Below are positions 15,429 through 24,904 of a stretch of 64,000 nt of DNA, piece after piece. Both the position numbers and the translations under genes were made by a program. The stretch comes from VFKI01 sp964647825 (GTDB taxonomy: Bacteria; Pseudomonadota; Gammaproteobacteria; DSM-16500). Each line of letters starts with the position of its first letter. Position 1 is the stretch's first letter. Location: positions 1-64,000 of the forward strand of contig CAZYJL010000006.1 of NCBI GenBank assembly GCA_964647825.1, read 5' to 3'. A model generated the notes under the pieces. That model was given only the letters and a program-made list of their open reading frames with translations. It was not told the DNA's origin and searched no databases.

Positions 15429-17097
15429 TATGCAGCAAATAAATCTAGCCATAAACACCAGCAAACTCGAAAAATTATTATACGATGATTCTGGTTTATC
15501 ACATGAAACGATTCAACAGGCTCAACAAATTGCCAGAAAAAAACATACCACTCTTTTAAGACAATTGATCAACTCGCGCGCGCTTTCAAGTAAAAAAATA
15601 CTTTATTATTGTAAAAAAATATATGATTTACCTATTTTCAAAATCACTAAAGAAGAAAAATTTTTACCTTATCTTGAATCATTAAGTTTACATTTTATTT
15701 GTCATTATCAGATTATTCCTATTCAAAAAGAAAATGATTATTTACATGTTTTACTTGCTGACCCAACCGATCAAACAGCTATTAACGCAATTTTATTTCA
15801 AACAGGATTGAAAGTTAAAATTTATTTGACAGATTATGAAACTTTTGAAGCATTAATCGAAACAATACACTCTTCTCGTGAAACCAATCAAACAAAACGA
15901 GCAGAATTAATTAAGCGTATTACTGCAGAAAAAAAAGCATTGCATGAGTCAGTACAACTGGCTGATCAACACATACTAGATGAAGCACCTCTCATTCAAC
16001 TTGTTGATAATTTAATTTCACAAGCACAAAAACAACACGCCTCTGATATTCATATCGAACCGAGTGAAAAATATTGCCGCATTCGCTTTCGACAACACGG
16101 TGTACTACAAACCGTTAGCGAAATTCCGCAACCACTCACCCCTCAACTCATTACTCGCCTGAAAGTGATGGCACGACTAGATATTGCTGAAAGACGATTA
16201 CCACAAGATGGCCGTTTTCATTTTAATAAAATGGATATCCGAATTAGCACATGCCCAACAATCGATGGCGAAAAAATCGTCTTACGACTTTTAAATACCA
16301 ATCAAACATTACCTTCTATACAACAAATCGGCATGTCAGACGCTCAACAAGTTTTATTTCAAAAAATGCTATCTGAGCCACAAGGGATGATTTTAGTCAC
16401 AGGCCCGACAGGCAGCGGTAAAACTGTCTCGCTCTATTCTGCACTTCACTATCTCAATCAGCCGGAAAAAAATATTTCGACCGTAGAAGATCCCGTCGAA
16501 ATTCGACTGAATGGCATCAACCAAATGACGATCAACCATAAAACAGGATTTACATTTGCTGCCGCGTTGCGCGCATTACTCCGACAAGATCCCGATATTC
16601 TGATGGTCGGTGAAATTCGTGACCAAGAAACTGCACATATAGCTATTCAAGCAGCACAAACCGGTCATCTTGTTCTATCCACACTGCACACGACAGGCAC
16701 TATCGAAACAATTGCACGACTACAAGCCATGCAAATCCCAACGGGCTATTTAGCCAATGCACTCAAATTAATTGTTGCACAGCGATTAATTCGTACCCTT
16801 TGTCAAACCTGTTGCATACCTGAACAAATAGAACAAAACACGCAAACTATTCAAAGTTGGCGTGCAGTAGGATGCTCTCTCTGTTCCCAAGGCTACACCG
16901 GCAGAACAGCCATCCATGAGTTTCTACCTATAAATGAAAGTATTGCGAATGAACTGAGCAAGGGATCAACAAACACAGCATTGCTACGAAAAATAGTTAT
17001 TGAAAATGGCTTTCTATCATTACGCGAACATGGATTACAAAAAGTTGCTACTGGCATGACGACGCATGCTGAACTTACCCGAGTTCTCGGTCAATGA
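15421..17097 (+). CDS. pilB: Type IV pilus assembly ATPase PilB
   Basis: Cytoplasmic hexameric ATPase that powers pilus extension. The 558-residue protein has an N-terminal GspE/MshE domain, Walker A GPTGSGKT near residue 330, Walker B around DPDILMVGEIRD, a His box ending in VLSTLHTTG, and a C-terminal zinc site (CQTCC and CSLC). The likely ATG at 15421 overlaps the pilA stop by 8 bases; an ATG at 15430 is an alternative. The frame is open further upstream, but that part lies inside pilA. It overlaps pilC by 4 bases. Confidence 0.95.
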   Translation: MPNMQQINLAINTSKLEKLLYDDSGLSHETIQQAQQIARKKHTTLLRQLINSRALSSKKILYYCKKIYDLPIFKITKEEKFLPYLESLSLHFICHYQIIPIQKENDYLHVLLADPTDQTAINAILFQTGLKVKIYLTDYETFEALIETIHSSRETNQTKRAELIKRITAEKKALHESVQLADQHILDEAPLIQLVDNLISQAQKQHASDIHIEPSEKYCRIRFRQHGVLQTVSEIPQPLTPQLITRLKVMARLDIAERRLPQDGRFHFNKMDIRISTCPTIDGEKIVLRLLNTNQTLPSIQQIGMSDAQQVLFQKMLSEPQGMILVTGPTGSGKTVSLYSALHYLNQPEKNISTVEDPVEIRLNGINQMTINHKTGFTFAAALRALLRQDPDILMVGEIRDQETAHIAIQAAQTGHLVLSTLHTTGTIETIARLQAMQIPTGYLANALKLIVAQRLIRTLCQTCCIPEQIEQNTQTIQSWRAVGCSLCSQGYTGRTAIHEFLPINESIANELSKGSTNTALLRKIVIENGFLSLREHGLQKVATGMTTHAELTRVLGQ

Positions 17098-18311
17098 TTC
17101 TATTCAGCAAAAAATGCAAACAAAAAAATTTTTATTGGGAAGGAACAAATTCAGAGAAAAAAATCCTCTCAGGAGAAATGATAGCTTATAGTAAAAATCT
17201 TGTTAAAATGGCTCTCCATAAAAAAAACATACAAACCACTCTAATAAAAAGAAAAAGAAAAAATATTTTCATTCGCCAAAAACTATCTCTATATGAACGC
17301 ATCCTTTTTTTTCGGCAACTTGCAACCCTACTCCCTGCCGGTATCCCATTATTACAAGCGATTCAAGTGATTAGCCAACGCACTGATAATGTGGGATTTG
17401 TTACACTCGGCACTGCATTACAAACGGATATTAACGCGGGCCTTGGACTTGCTGCAGGATTAAGAAAATTTCCGACCTACTTTGACACGATGACTTGCCA
17501 TTTAATCGAAGCAGGCGAAAAAACAGGCACGCTGGATAATCTACTTGAGCGAGTGGCAACACACTATGAACACATCGCCAAATTAAGAAAAAGTATTATC
17601 CAAGCACTATTTTATCCCTTAGTGACACTCAGTATTGCCGCATTGATTACACTGATTATGCTCACAGTTGTCACGCCACGTTTTACTGCATTATTTAATG
17701 AAATGCATGCCCCGCTCCCTGCATTTACACAAGCCGTTATTGTTCTCAGCAATGTGATTCGAGATTGTTTTATTCCGTTTTTTATAAGTATAGTATTTTT
17801 TAGCCTACTGTTTTCGTATTTTAAAACAACTCGTTTTGTCCGCTCGTTCTCTAACCAGTTGTGGATTAGTTTACCTATCATTGGGACATTTATTAGAAAA
17901 TTGATTGTCACACGTTTTACCAAAAGTCTCGCGACATTACTTGCAGCAAGCTTACCGCTCACAGAAGCACTGGAGATGTTAGCTGCTACAACAGGCAACA
18001 TACACTACGAAAAAGCCATAAAAAAAATGTCACGTATCATAGCGACCGGTCAACAATTGCATGATGCTATCCAACATGTCACTCTCTTTCCACCTACACT
18101 GCATCGCATGATTAAAATAGGCGAAGAGTCAGGCACATTAGAAAAAATGCTGCTAAAGTCAGCTGAATTTGAAGAAGCAACCATCCATCATTTTATTACA
18201 ACCTTCAGCCAACTCATGGAACCCTTGATTATGACCATTCTTGGTGTTTTAATCGGTAGCTTGGTGATCGCCATGTATCTACCCATTTTCAAATTGGGAA
18301 GCGTTATCTGA
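17094..18311 (+). CDS. pilC: Type IV pilus inner-membrane platform protein PilC
   Basis: Polytopic membrane protein of 405 residues that forms the platform on which PilB acts. Two T2SSF domains are visible, each beginning with a helical cytosolic region (FFRQLATLLPAGIPLLQAI and FTKSLATLLAASLPLTEALE) and each containing the E-x-G-E-x-(S/T)-G signature (EAGEKTGTLDNLL and KIGEESGTLEKML). Three long hydrophobic helices are seen. The ATG overlaps the pilB stop (ATGA). It ends with a one-base overlap into pilD. Confidence 0.95.
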   Translation: MILFSKKCKQKNFYWEGTNSEKKILSGEMIAYSKNLVKMALHKKNIQTTLIKRKRKNIFIRQKLSLYERILFFRQLATLLPAGIPLLQAIQVISQRTDNVGFVTLGTALQTDINAGLGLAAGLRKFPTYFDTMTCHLIEAGEKTGTLDNLLERVATHYEHIAKLRKSIIQALFYPLVTLSIAALITLIMLTVVTPRFTALFNEMHAPLPAFTQAVIVLSNVIRDCFIPFFISIVFFSLLFSYFKTTRFVRSFSNQLWISLPIIGTFIRKLIVTRFTKSLATLLAASLPLTEALEMLAATTGNIHYEKAIKKMSRIIATGQQLHDAIQHVTLFPPTLHRMIKIGEESGTLEKMLLKSAEFEEATIHHFITTFSQLMEPLIMTILGVLIGSLVIAMYLPIFKLGSVI

Positions 18312-19186
18312 TGGACATACTCCGCTTCATTATGGAACATGATCGATTATTCTTGTTGCTTATAGCAGCACTATCCCTACTTGTCGGCAGTTTTCTTAAC
18401 GTCGTGATTTGGCGCTTGCCACAGATGATGAAAGAAGCTTTTCGTGAAGATTGTCGTGAGTACCTCGGGCTCAAACCACACCCCGCTGAAACCAAAAAAA
18501 ATTTAAACTTATGGCTACCTCTTTCCCACTGTCCACATTGCACACATTCTCTCAAGCCTTGGCATAATATTCCGATTATTAGTTTTTTGGTTTTACGTGG
18601 TAAATGCGCCTTTTGTAAAGCGCCTATTTCATTACGCTACCCACTTGTTGAACTACTCTCATGCCTTGCTTCAGTCTATGTTGCATGGTATTTCGGCCCT
18701 AGCTGGCAAAGTCTTTTGGGTATTTTATTTACATGGATTGCAATCGCACTGACTTTTATTGATATCGATCACCACTTGTTACCTGACTCACTCACACTAT
18801 TGCTTGTGTGGATAGGATTATTCGCCAGCTTATTTTCTATTTTTGTGGATCCAAGCAATGCCATCATTGGTGCAATAGCGGGTTATATTATCTTCTTCAC
18901 TGTTCAATGGCTTTATCATCTTGCTACGGGAAAAACCGGTATAGGCCAAGGCGATTATAAATTTCTTGCCGGCATGGGTGCGCTATTTGGCTGGCAACTC
19001 TTACCGATTATTATTTTACTTGCATCAGTGACTGGGCTTATTTTTGGCCTATTACAAATCAGCCTCAAACAACAATCAAAAAGCACGCCGATTCCATTTG
19101 GTCCATGGCTTGCGATTGCAGGCTGGATCAGCATGCTACATGGAGAAGCGATTTTGCATACTTTATTACGATTTCTTGTTATCTAA
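18311..19186 (+). CDS. pilD: Prepilin leader peptidase / N-methyltransferase
   Basis: Inner-membrane aspartic protease that cleaves prepilins and type II secretion pseudopilins and methylates the new N-terminus. The 291-residue protein has the cytosolic zinc-binding cysteines C74, C77, C99 and C102 and the two catalytic Asp regions: DIDHHLLPD from 151, and GQGD with Asp215. The N-terminal SFLNVVIWRLP segment is a family hallmark. It overlaps pilC by one base and is followed after 6 bases by coaE, the usual order in Legionella and Pseudomonas relatives. Confidence 0.96.
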   Translation: MDILRFIMEHDRLFLLLIAALSLLVGSFLNVVIWRLPQMMKEAFREDCREYLGLKPHPAETKKNLNLWLPLSHCPHCTHSLKPWHNIPIISFLVLRGKCAFCKAPISLRYPLVELLSCLASVYVAWYFGPSWQSLLGILFTWIAIALTFIDIDHHLLPDSLTLLLVWIGLFASLFSIFVDPSNAIIGAIAGYIIFFTVQWLYHLATGKTGIGQGDYKFLAGMGALFGWQLLPIIILLASVTGLIFGLLQISLKQQSKSTPIPFGPWLAIAGWISMLHGEAILHTLLRFLVI

Positions 19187-19192
19187 TTCTTT

Positions 19193-19804
19193 ATGTTGAT
19201 TATTGGTTTAACAGGTGGGATAGGAAGCGGCAAATCAACCGCTGCACAACTCTTTGCAAACAAAAACATTCCCATTATCGATACAGATACGATTGCACGC
19301 ACACTGACTACCCGTGACTCACCGGCACTCGAAGCGATTGTGCAGCATTTTGGCCCTGACATTTTACAAGCGGACCAGACATTAAATCGTAAAAAACTCA
19401 GGGAAATTATTTTTAAAAATCAAAATGAACGCCAATGGTTGGAAAAATTATTGCACCCATTAATCCGTGCTGAAATGCGGCGCCAAATTGCACTTTACAA
19501 AGCACCTTATTGTATTGTTGTTATCCCCTTACTAACAGAATCGACACCCGATCCAATCATTCAACGTATTTTAGTCATTGATGCGACAAAGGCTCAGCAA
19601 ATGGCACGCACTAAAAAACGTGACGAACTCCCTGCAGAAACCGTTTCTGCTATTTTCCAAGCGCAATCGAGTCGAGAGAAAAAAATTCATCTAGCAGATG
19701 ATATTATTGACAATAGCGGCACAATTGACGACCTTGCGACTCAAATCAACGCCCTGCATCAAACCTACTTATCCCTTGCTAAAAATCAATCGATAGATAA
19801 TTAG
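19193..19804 (+). CDS. coaE: Dephospho-CoA kinase
   Basis: Catalyses the last step of coenzyme A synthesis, ATP-dependent 3'-phosphorylation of dephospho-CoA. The 203-residue protein has the P-loop GLTGGIGSGKST near the N-terminus, DTDTIAR for substrate contacts, and the lid segment with ARTKKRD. Its length is typical. It lies 6 bases after pilD. The stop codon TAG (19802-19804) falls within the first bases of inverted-repeat element D. Confidence 0.95.
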   Translation: MLIIGLTGGIGSGKSTAAQLFANKNIPIIDTDTIARTLTTRDSPALEAIVQHFGPDILQADQTLNRKKLREIIFKNQNERQWLEKLLHPLIRAEMRRQIALYKAPYCIVVIPLLTESTPDPIIQRILVIDATKAQQMARTKKRDELPAETVSAIFQAQSSREKKIHLADDIIDNSGTIDDLATQINALHQTYLSLAKNQSIDN

Positions 19805-19986
19805 TCACTGGCGCGAAATGCATTGAAAGGAATTTCACCTCTCCCCTAGTGGGAGAGGTCGGCACCGTAGGCGACAGGTGAGGGGAGATTGAATGCAACT
19901 ATAAATCAAAATACCCCTCATCCGCCGCCTCGTGTCGACTTCTTCCACAAAGGGAGAAGTGAAAATACATTTCGCGCCAGCGACTA
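19802..19986. repeat. Family D inverted-repeat element
   Basis: A 185-bp element with imperfect terminal arms: left TAGTCACTGGCGCGAAATGC, right (reverse-complemented) TAGTCGCTGGCGCGAAATGT, followed on both sides by TTCACCTCTCCC or TTCACTTCTCCC. Inside is the hairpin CTCTCCCCTAGTGGGAGAGG and a GGCGACAGGTGAGGGGAG segment, a repeat type seen in many bacterial genomes. The left terminus contains the coaE stop codon; the right one lies 30 bases before zapD. Confidence 0.82.
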
Positions 19987-20016
19987 TTTAAATTGGGTTT
20001 GCCGGGTGAAGTGATC

Positions 20017-20832
20017 ATGTTATTATCAGACCAGTCTGACTATGGCAGGATACGGGCTGTGAACAAAGAAAAAGATGTTATCTATGAGCATCCCTTAAAT
20101 GAATTGATTCGCGTCTGCCTAAGACTTGAACAACTATTAAACAGAGCTGATCATGAAGTTGAAGACTGCTCTGCTACCGGCACCCGCCATACCATCGTCA
20201 CTATTATTAACTTACTACAATTACTCGAACGCCCGGACCTCAAAGCAAAACTTGCCAAAGAACTCAGCATGCAACACCAATCTTTGTCTCGACTAGAACG
20301 CAGCCCTAGCGTAGATGAAGAAAAACTCAATGCCTTACTAAAAAAACTTGACGAATTAAATCGTTACTTCATCACAAGTAGTGGCAAAATTGCACAAGAA
20401 TTAAGAGAAATAGAATTACTCAACAATTTACGACTACATTTATTTACACCGGGTGGTGGCTGCAGTTTTGATACACCACTTTATCATTTCTGGTTACAAC
20501 AGCCGGCTGAAAAGCGCTTAATAACCATTAAAAAATGGCTTTCTGAATTCAACATGGTCCGCTTAGCCAGCAGCTTAATTTTAAAACTGGTACGCGAAGC
20601 TTCACATGCACAAATGAAAAATGCAATTAATGGTTTTCACCAAGAATTACTCGATCCACAAACTAATCTTAAAATGATTCGTGTCATTGTACCGGCTCAA
20701 AGTGAAACCTATCCAGAAATTAGTTTAAGTCGCCATTTCTTAAGTATTCGTTTTTATTCGCCGAGCATCGCAACACGCCCAACACAATATCAACATAGCT
20801 TGCCTTTCTTACTTTCTTACTGCACAACCTGA
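20017..20832 (+). CDS. zapD: Cell-division protein ZapD
   Basis: Cytosolic protein that bundles FtsZ filaments and stabilises the Z ring. The 271-residue product has the family start region VIYEHPLNELIRVCLRLEQL and the C-terminal FYSPSIATRPTQ segment, and is alpha-helical in its first two thirds. The ATG at 20017 follows GGGTGAAG. The frame is open from 19993, which adds only a few residues. coaE-zapD is conserved; the yacG gene that often follows is absent here, replaced by repeat A3 and the convergent dusA. Confidence 0.92.
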   Translation: MLLSDQSDYGRIRAVNKEKDVIYEHPLNELIRVCLRLEQLLNRADHEVEDCSATGTRHTIVTIINLLQLLERPDLKAKLAKELSMQHQSLSRLERSPSVDEEKLNALLKKLDELNRYFITSSGKIAQELREIELLNNLRLHLFTPGGGCSFDTPLYHFWLQQPAEKRLITIKKWLSEFNMVRLASSLILKLVREASHAQMKNAINGFHQELLDPQTNLKMIRVIVPAQSETYPEISLSRHFLSIRFYSPSIATRPTQYQHSLPFLLSYCTT

Positions 20833-20843
20833 CTTGATTATTA

Positions 20844-21026
20844 GTCACCTCAGTGGGGATATTGTTTAATGACTTAACTGACCGCAACAGCCAAACAGCA
20901 AACTGCATTTTACTGATAAAAGTACGCTTCATATTATCAGAAAGGGCATGGCTTCGATCACTCACAACAGCTGATGGGCAACTAATATGCAGTTAAGTCG
21001 TTAAACAATATCCCCACTGAGGTTAC
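20844..21026. repeat. Family A inverted-repeat element, copy A3
   Basis: A 183-bp element between the convergent zapD and dusA genes, filling almost the whole gap (11 bases from zapD, 5 from dusA). The 37-bp arms match at 35 positions; the left begins GTCACCTCAGTGGGGATATT and the right, reverse-complemented, GTAACCTCAGTGGGGATATT. The core carries GCCAAACAGCAAACTGCATT, ACTGATAAAAGTACGCTTCA and GGCATGGCTTCGATCACT. It may act as a two-way terminator. Confidence 0.9.
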
Positions 21027-21031
21027 GATAA

Positions 21032-22009
21032 TTACTCAACACACTGCAACGCAGCGCGTACAGTTTCTATGCCTGCATTTTCTTGATATGCATGCTCGCT
21101 TATATATCGTCGCCAAGCACGCGCACCGGGCCGCCCTTGAAAAAGACCTAAAATATGACGTGATAAATTAGATAATTTACTGCCCGCAACTAATTGCTTT
21201 TCTATGTAAGGCAAAAATAACTCAATCATTGCTTTACGAGATAAAGGATTTATTTTTCCTGAGAAACTTTCTGCTATTTCTACCAACAACCAAGGGTTGG
21301 CATACACTTCACGACCCACCATCACGCCATCAACATACCGCAAATGTTCTTGCACCTCTGTCACAGTACGAATACCGCCATTGATAATAATTTCTAACAT
21401 TGGAAATTGTTTTTTTACTTCACGGACATACTCATACATCAAAGGTGGAATTTGCCGATTTTCTTTAGGACTTAACCCCGATAGCCACGCTTTACGAGCA
21501 TGAATAATAAAAACGGTACAGCCTGCCGCATGGACTGTCTCAATGAATTGAAAAAGCGCCGCGAGTGAATCTTGCTGATCAACGCCAATACGGCATTTTA
21601 CAGTGACCGGAATCGTTACGGCTGCGCGCATTGCCGCGACGCAATCAGCCACTAATTGAGGCGTCAACATTAAACATGCTCCAAATTTTCCCGCTTTGAC
21701 ACGATCACTTGGACAACCGACATTCAAATTAATTTCATCATACCCCGCAGCTTCCCCTAAGCGTGCACACTGCGCCAACGCGTGGGGATCACTTCCACCT
21801 AACTGTAAGGCAACTGGATGTTCCATTGCATCAAATGCCAATAATTTTTGTGTATCGCCATGTAATAATGCTGCTGTTGTGACCATTTCGGTATACAACA
21901 ACACCTCTGAATTTAATAATCGATAAAAATAACGCGCGTGAGGATCAGTACACCCCATCATGGGTGCAACGGAAAATTGTCGATTTATTTTTTTTTGATA
22001 ATTAGGCAT
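21032..22009 (-). CDS. dusA: tRNA-dihydrouridine synthase A
   Basis: FMN enzyme that reduces uridine 20/20a in the tRNA D loop. The 325-residue protein begins near FSVAPMMGCTDPHARYFYR, with the catalytic Cys in NLNVGCPSDRV, and FMN-binding residues in KCRIG and GGIRT. The frame is open up to 22102, but the ATG at 22009 gives the normal DusA length and start and overlaps the lapB stop by 8 bases. It is the last gene of the lapA-lapB-dusA run. Confidence 0.94.
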   Translation of the reverse strand: MPNYQKKINRQFSVAPMMGCTDPHARYFYRLLNSEVLLYTEMVTTAALLHGDTQKLLAFDAMEHPVALQLGGSDPHALAQCARLGEAAGYDEINLNVGCPSDRVKAGKFGACLMLTPQLVADCVAAMRAAVTIPVTVKCRIGVDQQDSLAALFQFIETVHAAGCTVFIIHARKAWLSGLSPKENRQIPPLMYEYVREVKKQFPMLEIIINGGIRTVTEVQEHLRYVDGVMVGREVYANPWLLVEIAESFSGKINPLSRKAMIELFLPYIEKQLVAGSKLSNLSRHILGLFQGRPGARAWRRYISEHAYQENAGIETVRAALQCVE

Positions 22010-23186
22010 GCTCAAGAGAATGTAACGGTCGCATCGAACTCCACTGCCGACATCCAGGACACAGCCAGTGTAACGAACTGCCCGCAAAGCCACACGACAC
22101 ACAGCGATAATCCGGCTTATCGGACAATAGTTTTCGAGTTAAATTATGTAAAATAACGAGATCTTCCCGTGCTCGCCCCTCAACACTCGACATATATAAA
22201 TTAATAAACAAATGTAATCCTCGTAACGTCGGATAACGCCGCACATAATCTGCGACATATTTCGCCGCTGTTCTATCCCCTTTTTGTTGTCGAATACGCT
22301 CCGACAAAATCAACACGACAGGTACATGCGGATATTCTTCCAGCATTTGCATGAAATAACGCACCATTTCATCTTCTTTACCAAGTCCTTCATAACACAA
22401 TGCTAATGCACCTACCGCTTCTGATAAAAAATCAGGATTTTGTGTTCTAATTTTTTTTAAGTACTTCAATGCAGCTTGATAATTTTTTCGACTCATTTCA
22501 AATTGCGCTGCCAATAAACTGGCTCTGACGCAACAAGCATCATTTTTTAAAGCATTTTCTAAGGCATCTATCACTAACTCAGAACGGTGTTGTTTCATTG
22601 CAGATTCTGCTAATTCACAATAATAATGTGCAATCACTTTTTTTAATTTATTTTTTTCTTCTTTATTAACAATCACACTTAAACGATTTGCTGTTTTAAT
22701 AGCATTTTCCCAATCTTTTTCGCGCTGATAAATATCTAACAGTGCTTTTAATGCAGGTGTTGCATATTGCTTAATTCCTACCACCTCAAGAAATACACCT
22801 TCTGCACGGTCAAATACCCCCGCGCTCATATAATCTTGGCCTAATTCATACAGCGACTGCTCTCGATATGCTCGATCCAATTGCGGACGCGCAATTAAAT
22901 TTTGATGAATGCGAATCGCACGATCCACTTCGCCACGCCGACGAAATAATTTTCCTAATGCGAGATGGGTTTCAACCGTATCCGTATCCACTTCTAGCAT
23001 ACGAATAAAAATATCAACGGCTTTATCGGGCTCTTCATTTAATAAATAATTTAAACCAACCAAATAATCTCGATGAAATCCCGGCTTTGTGATTTTTGCA
23101 GGGTGCTGACGCCACTTGCTGTACAACAAATACATTGCACAACCTGTTGCGACAACCAACACACCCCACCAAAAATCAATGCCCAT
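22002..23186 (-). CDS. lapB: Lipopolysaccharide assembly protein B (LapB/YciM)
   Basis: Inner-membrane-anchored TPR protein that controls LpxC turnover by FtsH and so balances LPS synthesis. The 394-residue protein has one N-terminal membrane helix (residues about 4-22), tandem TPR units through about 350, and a C-terminal rubredoxin-like metal site CVSCGF...CPGC. The start shares one base with the lapA stop (TAATG). The lapA-lapB pair is conserved in gammaproteobacteria. Confidence 0.95.
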   Translation of the reverse strand: MGIDFWWGVLVVATGCAMYLLYSKWRQHPAKITKPGFHRDYLVGLNYLLNEEPDKAVDIFIRMLEVDTDTVETHLALGKLFRRRGEVDRAIRIHQNLIARPQLDRAYREQSLYELGQDYMSAGVFDRAEGVFLEVVGIKQYATPALKALLDIYQREKDWENAIKTANRLSVIVNKEEKNKLKKVIAHYYCELAESAMKQHRSELVIDALENALKNDACCVRASLLAAQFEMSRKNYQAALKYLKKIRTQNPDFLSEAVGALALCYEGLGKEDEMVRYFMQMLEEYPHVPVVLILSERIRQQKGDRTAAKYVADYVRRYPTLRGLHLFINLYMSSVEGRAREDLVILHNLTRKLLSDKPDYRCVSCGFAGSSLHWLCPGCRQWSSMRPLHSLEHA

Positions 23187-23479
23187 TATGGTCGATCCTG
23201 CAAAGGAATCGTGCGAAGATTACGGATTTCTTCTTCTGCTACTTTTAAACGCTTGGAAAGATGATAGTTGCGAATTCTTGCCTTAATTTGCAAACATAAC
23301 CCCATCATTAATCCAATAAAATAACCCGCTGCAAAAACAAGTATTGTAAAAAAAGCAAAGGAAAAGTTTCTTTGCCCCAACCAATAATTGACTGTGATAT
23401 CACCTTGATTCAACACAGCAAATCCGACACACGCCACAATAACAATTAATACAAACAAATAAACAACATAACGCACCAC
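23186..23479 (-). CDS. lapA: Lipopolysaccharide assembly protein A (LapA/YciS, DUF1049)
   Basis: Small inner-membrane protein of 97 residues that partners LapB. Two hydrophobic helices are visible (about 4-21 and 43-65) joined by the DUF1049-type NQGDITVNYWLG segment, followed by a cytosolic basic coiled tail. The start is a GTG at 23479 (or the GTG three bases on) after GAGGAGAG. It is co-transcribed with lapB and perhaps with the upstream Sel1 gene, 18 bases away. Confidence 0.92.
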   Translation of the reverse strand: MVRYVVYLFVLIVIVACVGFAVLNQGDITVNYWLGQRNFSFAFFTILVFAAGYFIGLMMGLCLQIKARIRNYHLSKRLKVAEEEIRNLRTIPLQDRP

Positions 23480-23497
23480 ACACTCTCCTCAATCAAG

Positions 23498-24904
23498 TTA
23501 ACTCTCTGCATACTGACTATAATATTTTTTTGATAAGGCTTTTGCGGCAACAAGATCATCTGGCTTCATCACTTTTGCCAGACTATCACGCATTTTTAAT
23601 GCAGCGTCACGAATTTGTGTATTCGCCGATGTCGAAGCAAGATCTAACCATGCATAAGCTTCACGATCATTACGCGCAACACCCTGACCTTCAATATAAA
23701 TCACACCAAGTAATAATTGCGCATTATCCATCCCTTGCTGCGCAGCCTGCGTATACCACGCAGCGGCAGCGGCAGGATCACTCGGCACCCCCATACCTTT
23801 CTGGAAAAAGAGGCCCGTCATATACTGCGCATTCGCCAAGCCTTGTTTCGCCGCTGCAATAAAAAAATTAAACGCGCGACGATCATCTTTCGGCACACTT
23901 AAGCCATTATGATAAAAATAACCCAAAGCAAACTGTGCATCAGGATACCCTGACGCTGCAGATTTTGCATACCAATTTATACCTGCTTGACGATTCACCG
24001 GTTGACCAACGCCATTAAATGTCAAATAGCCCATTAAATATTGCGCAACAGGCAAGCCTTGATCTGCCGCTTTTTTCACCCAAGCCAATGCAGACAACGC
24101 ATTTTGCGGAGTACCGATACCGTTATAATAACTCACTCCCAAGTTATACTCTGCTTCCGGCATCCCTTTATCGGCTGCAAATTTATACCAATAAAATGCC
24201 TGATTTTTATCTGCTGTTGTGCCAATGCCTTTACTATACAAAATACCTAACATGGCAGCTGCTTTTACTGAACCGGCACCTGCAGCTAAATTAAACCAAC
24301 TAAACGCCTGACGCGGATCTTTCTTCACGCCTTTACCCGCATAATAAAGCAATCCAAGATTATATTCTGCGGCAGGAAATCCTTTGGCTGCTGCCTTACC
24401 GTACCAATTAACAGCAGCAGTTAAATCTTCGGGAATACCACGTCCCATTTCACTTAAATATCCCATCACAAACTCAGCGCGAACATTACCACTCAAAGCA
24501 GCTTGTTTGAAAAACGTTAGTGCCGGTGTCATATTTTGCTCCACACCCACACCAAAATAATACAATGTTCCCATCGCATATTGCGCTTCAGGCAGCACAC
24601 TACTGGCTTTCATATACCAAGCTGTTGCTAATTGATCATTTTTTGCTGTGCCGAATCCATGCTGATACAACCATGCTAACTGATACTGTGCCTCAACAAT
24701 CCCAATCTCTGCAAAATGCTGATAAATCGTAAATGCTTTTTGATACTCTTGTTTATTCAGTAAAGTTGCAGCCAACGATAACTGATCTTTTGCCAAACTG
24801 GCTTGCACGGCTGATAACGAATCGGCTGCCATCACATCATGATTAGTCAACACGATTGCCAAACAGGCACTTACTTTCGTCACACTGGCTAACCATTTTC
24901 TCAT
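23498..24904 (-). CDS. Periplasmic Sel1-repeat protein
   Basis: A 468-residue protein with an N-terminal signal peptide (cleavage probably after VMA near residue 26) and ten consecutive Sel1-like repeats of 36 residues from about 72 to 432, each of the type AxYxLGxLYxxGxGVxxD. Sel1 arrays form right-handed solenoids that bind partner proteins. In Legionella, Sel1 proteins such as LpnE and EnhC act in host-cell entry and trafficking; whether this one does is inference. The ATG overlaps the rocD stop by 4 bases after an AGGGAG ribosome site. Confidence 0.9.
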   Translation of the reverse strand: MRKWLASVTKVSACLAIVLTNHDVMAADSLSAVQASLAKDQLSLAATLLNKQEYQKAFTIYQHFAEIGIVEAQYQLAWLYQHGFGTAKNDQLATAWYMKASSVLPEAQYAMGTLYYFGVGVEQNMTPALTFFKQAALSGNVRAEFVMGYLSEMGRGIPEDLTAAVNWYGKAAAKGFPAAEYNLGLLYYAGKGVKKDPRQAFSWFNLAAGAGSVKAAAMLGILYSKGIGTTADKNQAFYWYKFAADKGMPEAEYNLGVSYYNGIGTPQNALSALAWVKKAADQGLPVAQYLMGYLTFNGVGQPVNRQAGINWYAKSAASGYPDAQFALGYFYHNGLSVPKDDRRAFNFFIAAAKQGLANAQYMTGLFFQKGMGVPSDPAAAAAWYTQAAQQGMDNAQLLLGVIYIEGQGVARNDREAYAWLDLASTSANTQIRDAALKMRDSLAKVMKPDDLVAAKALSKKYYSQYAES

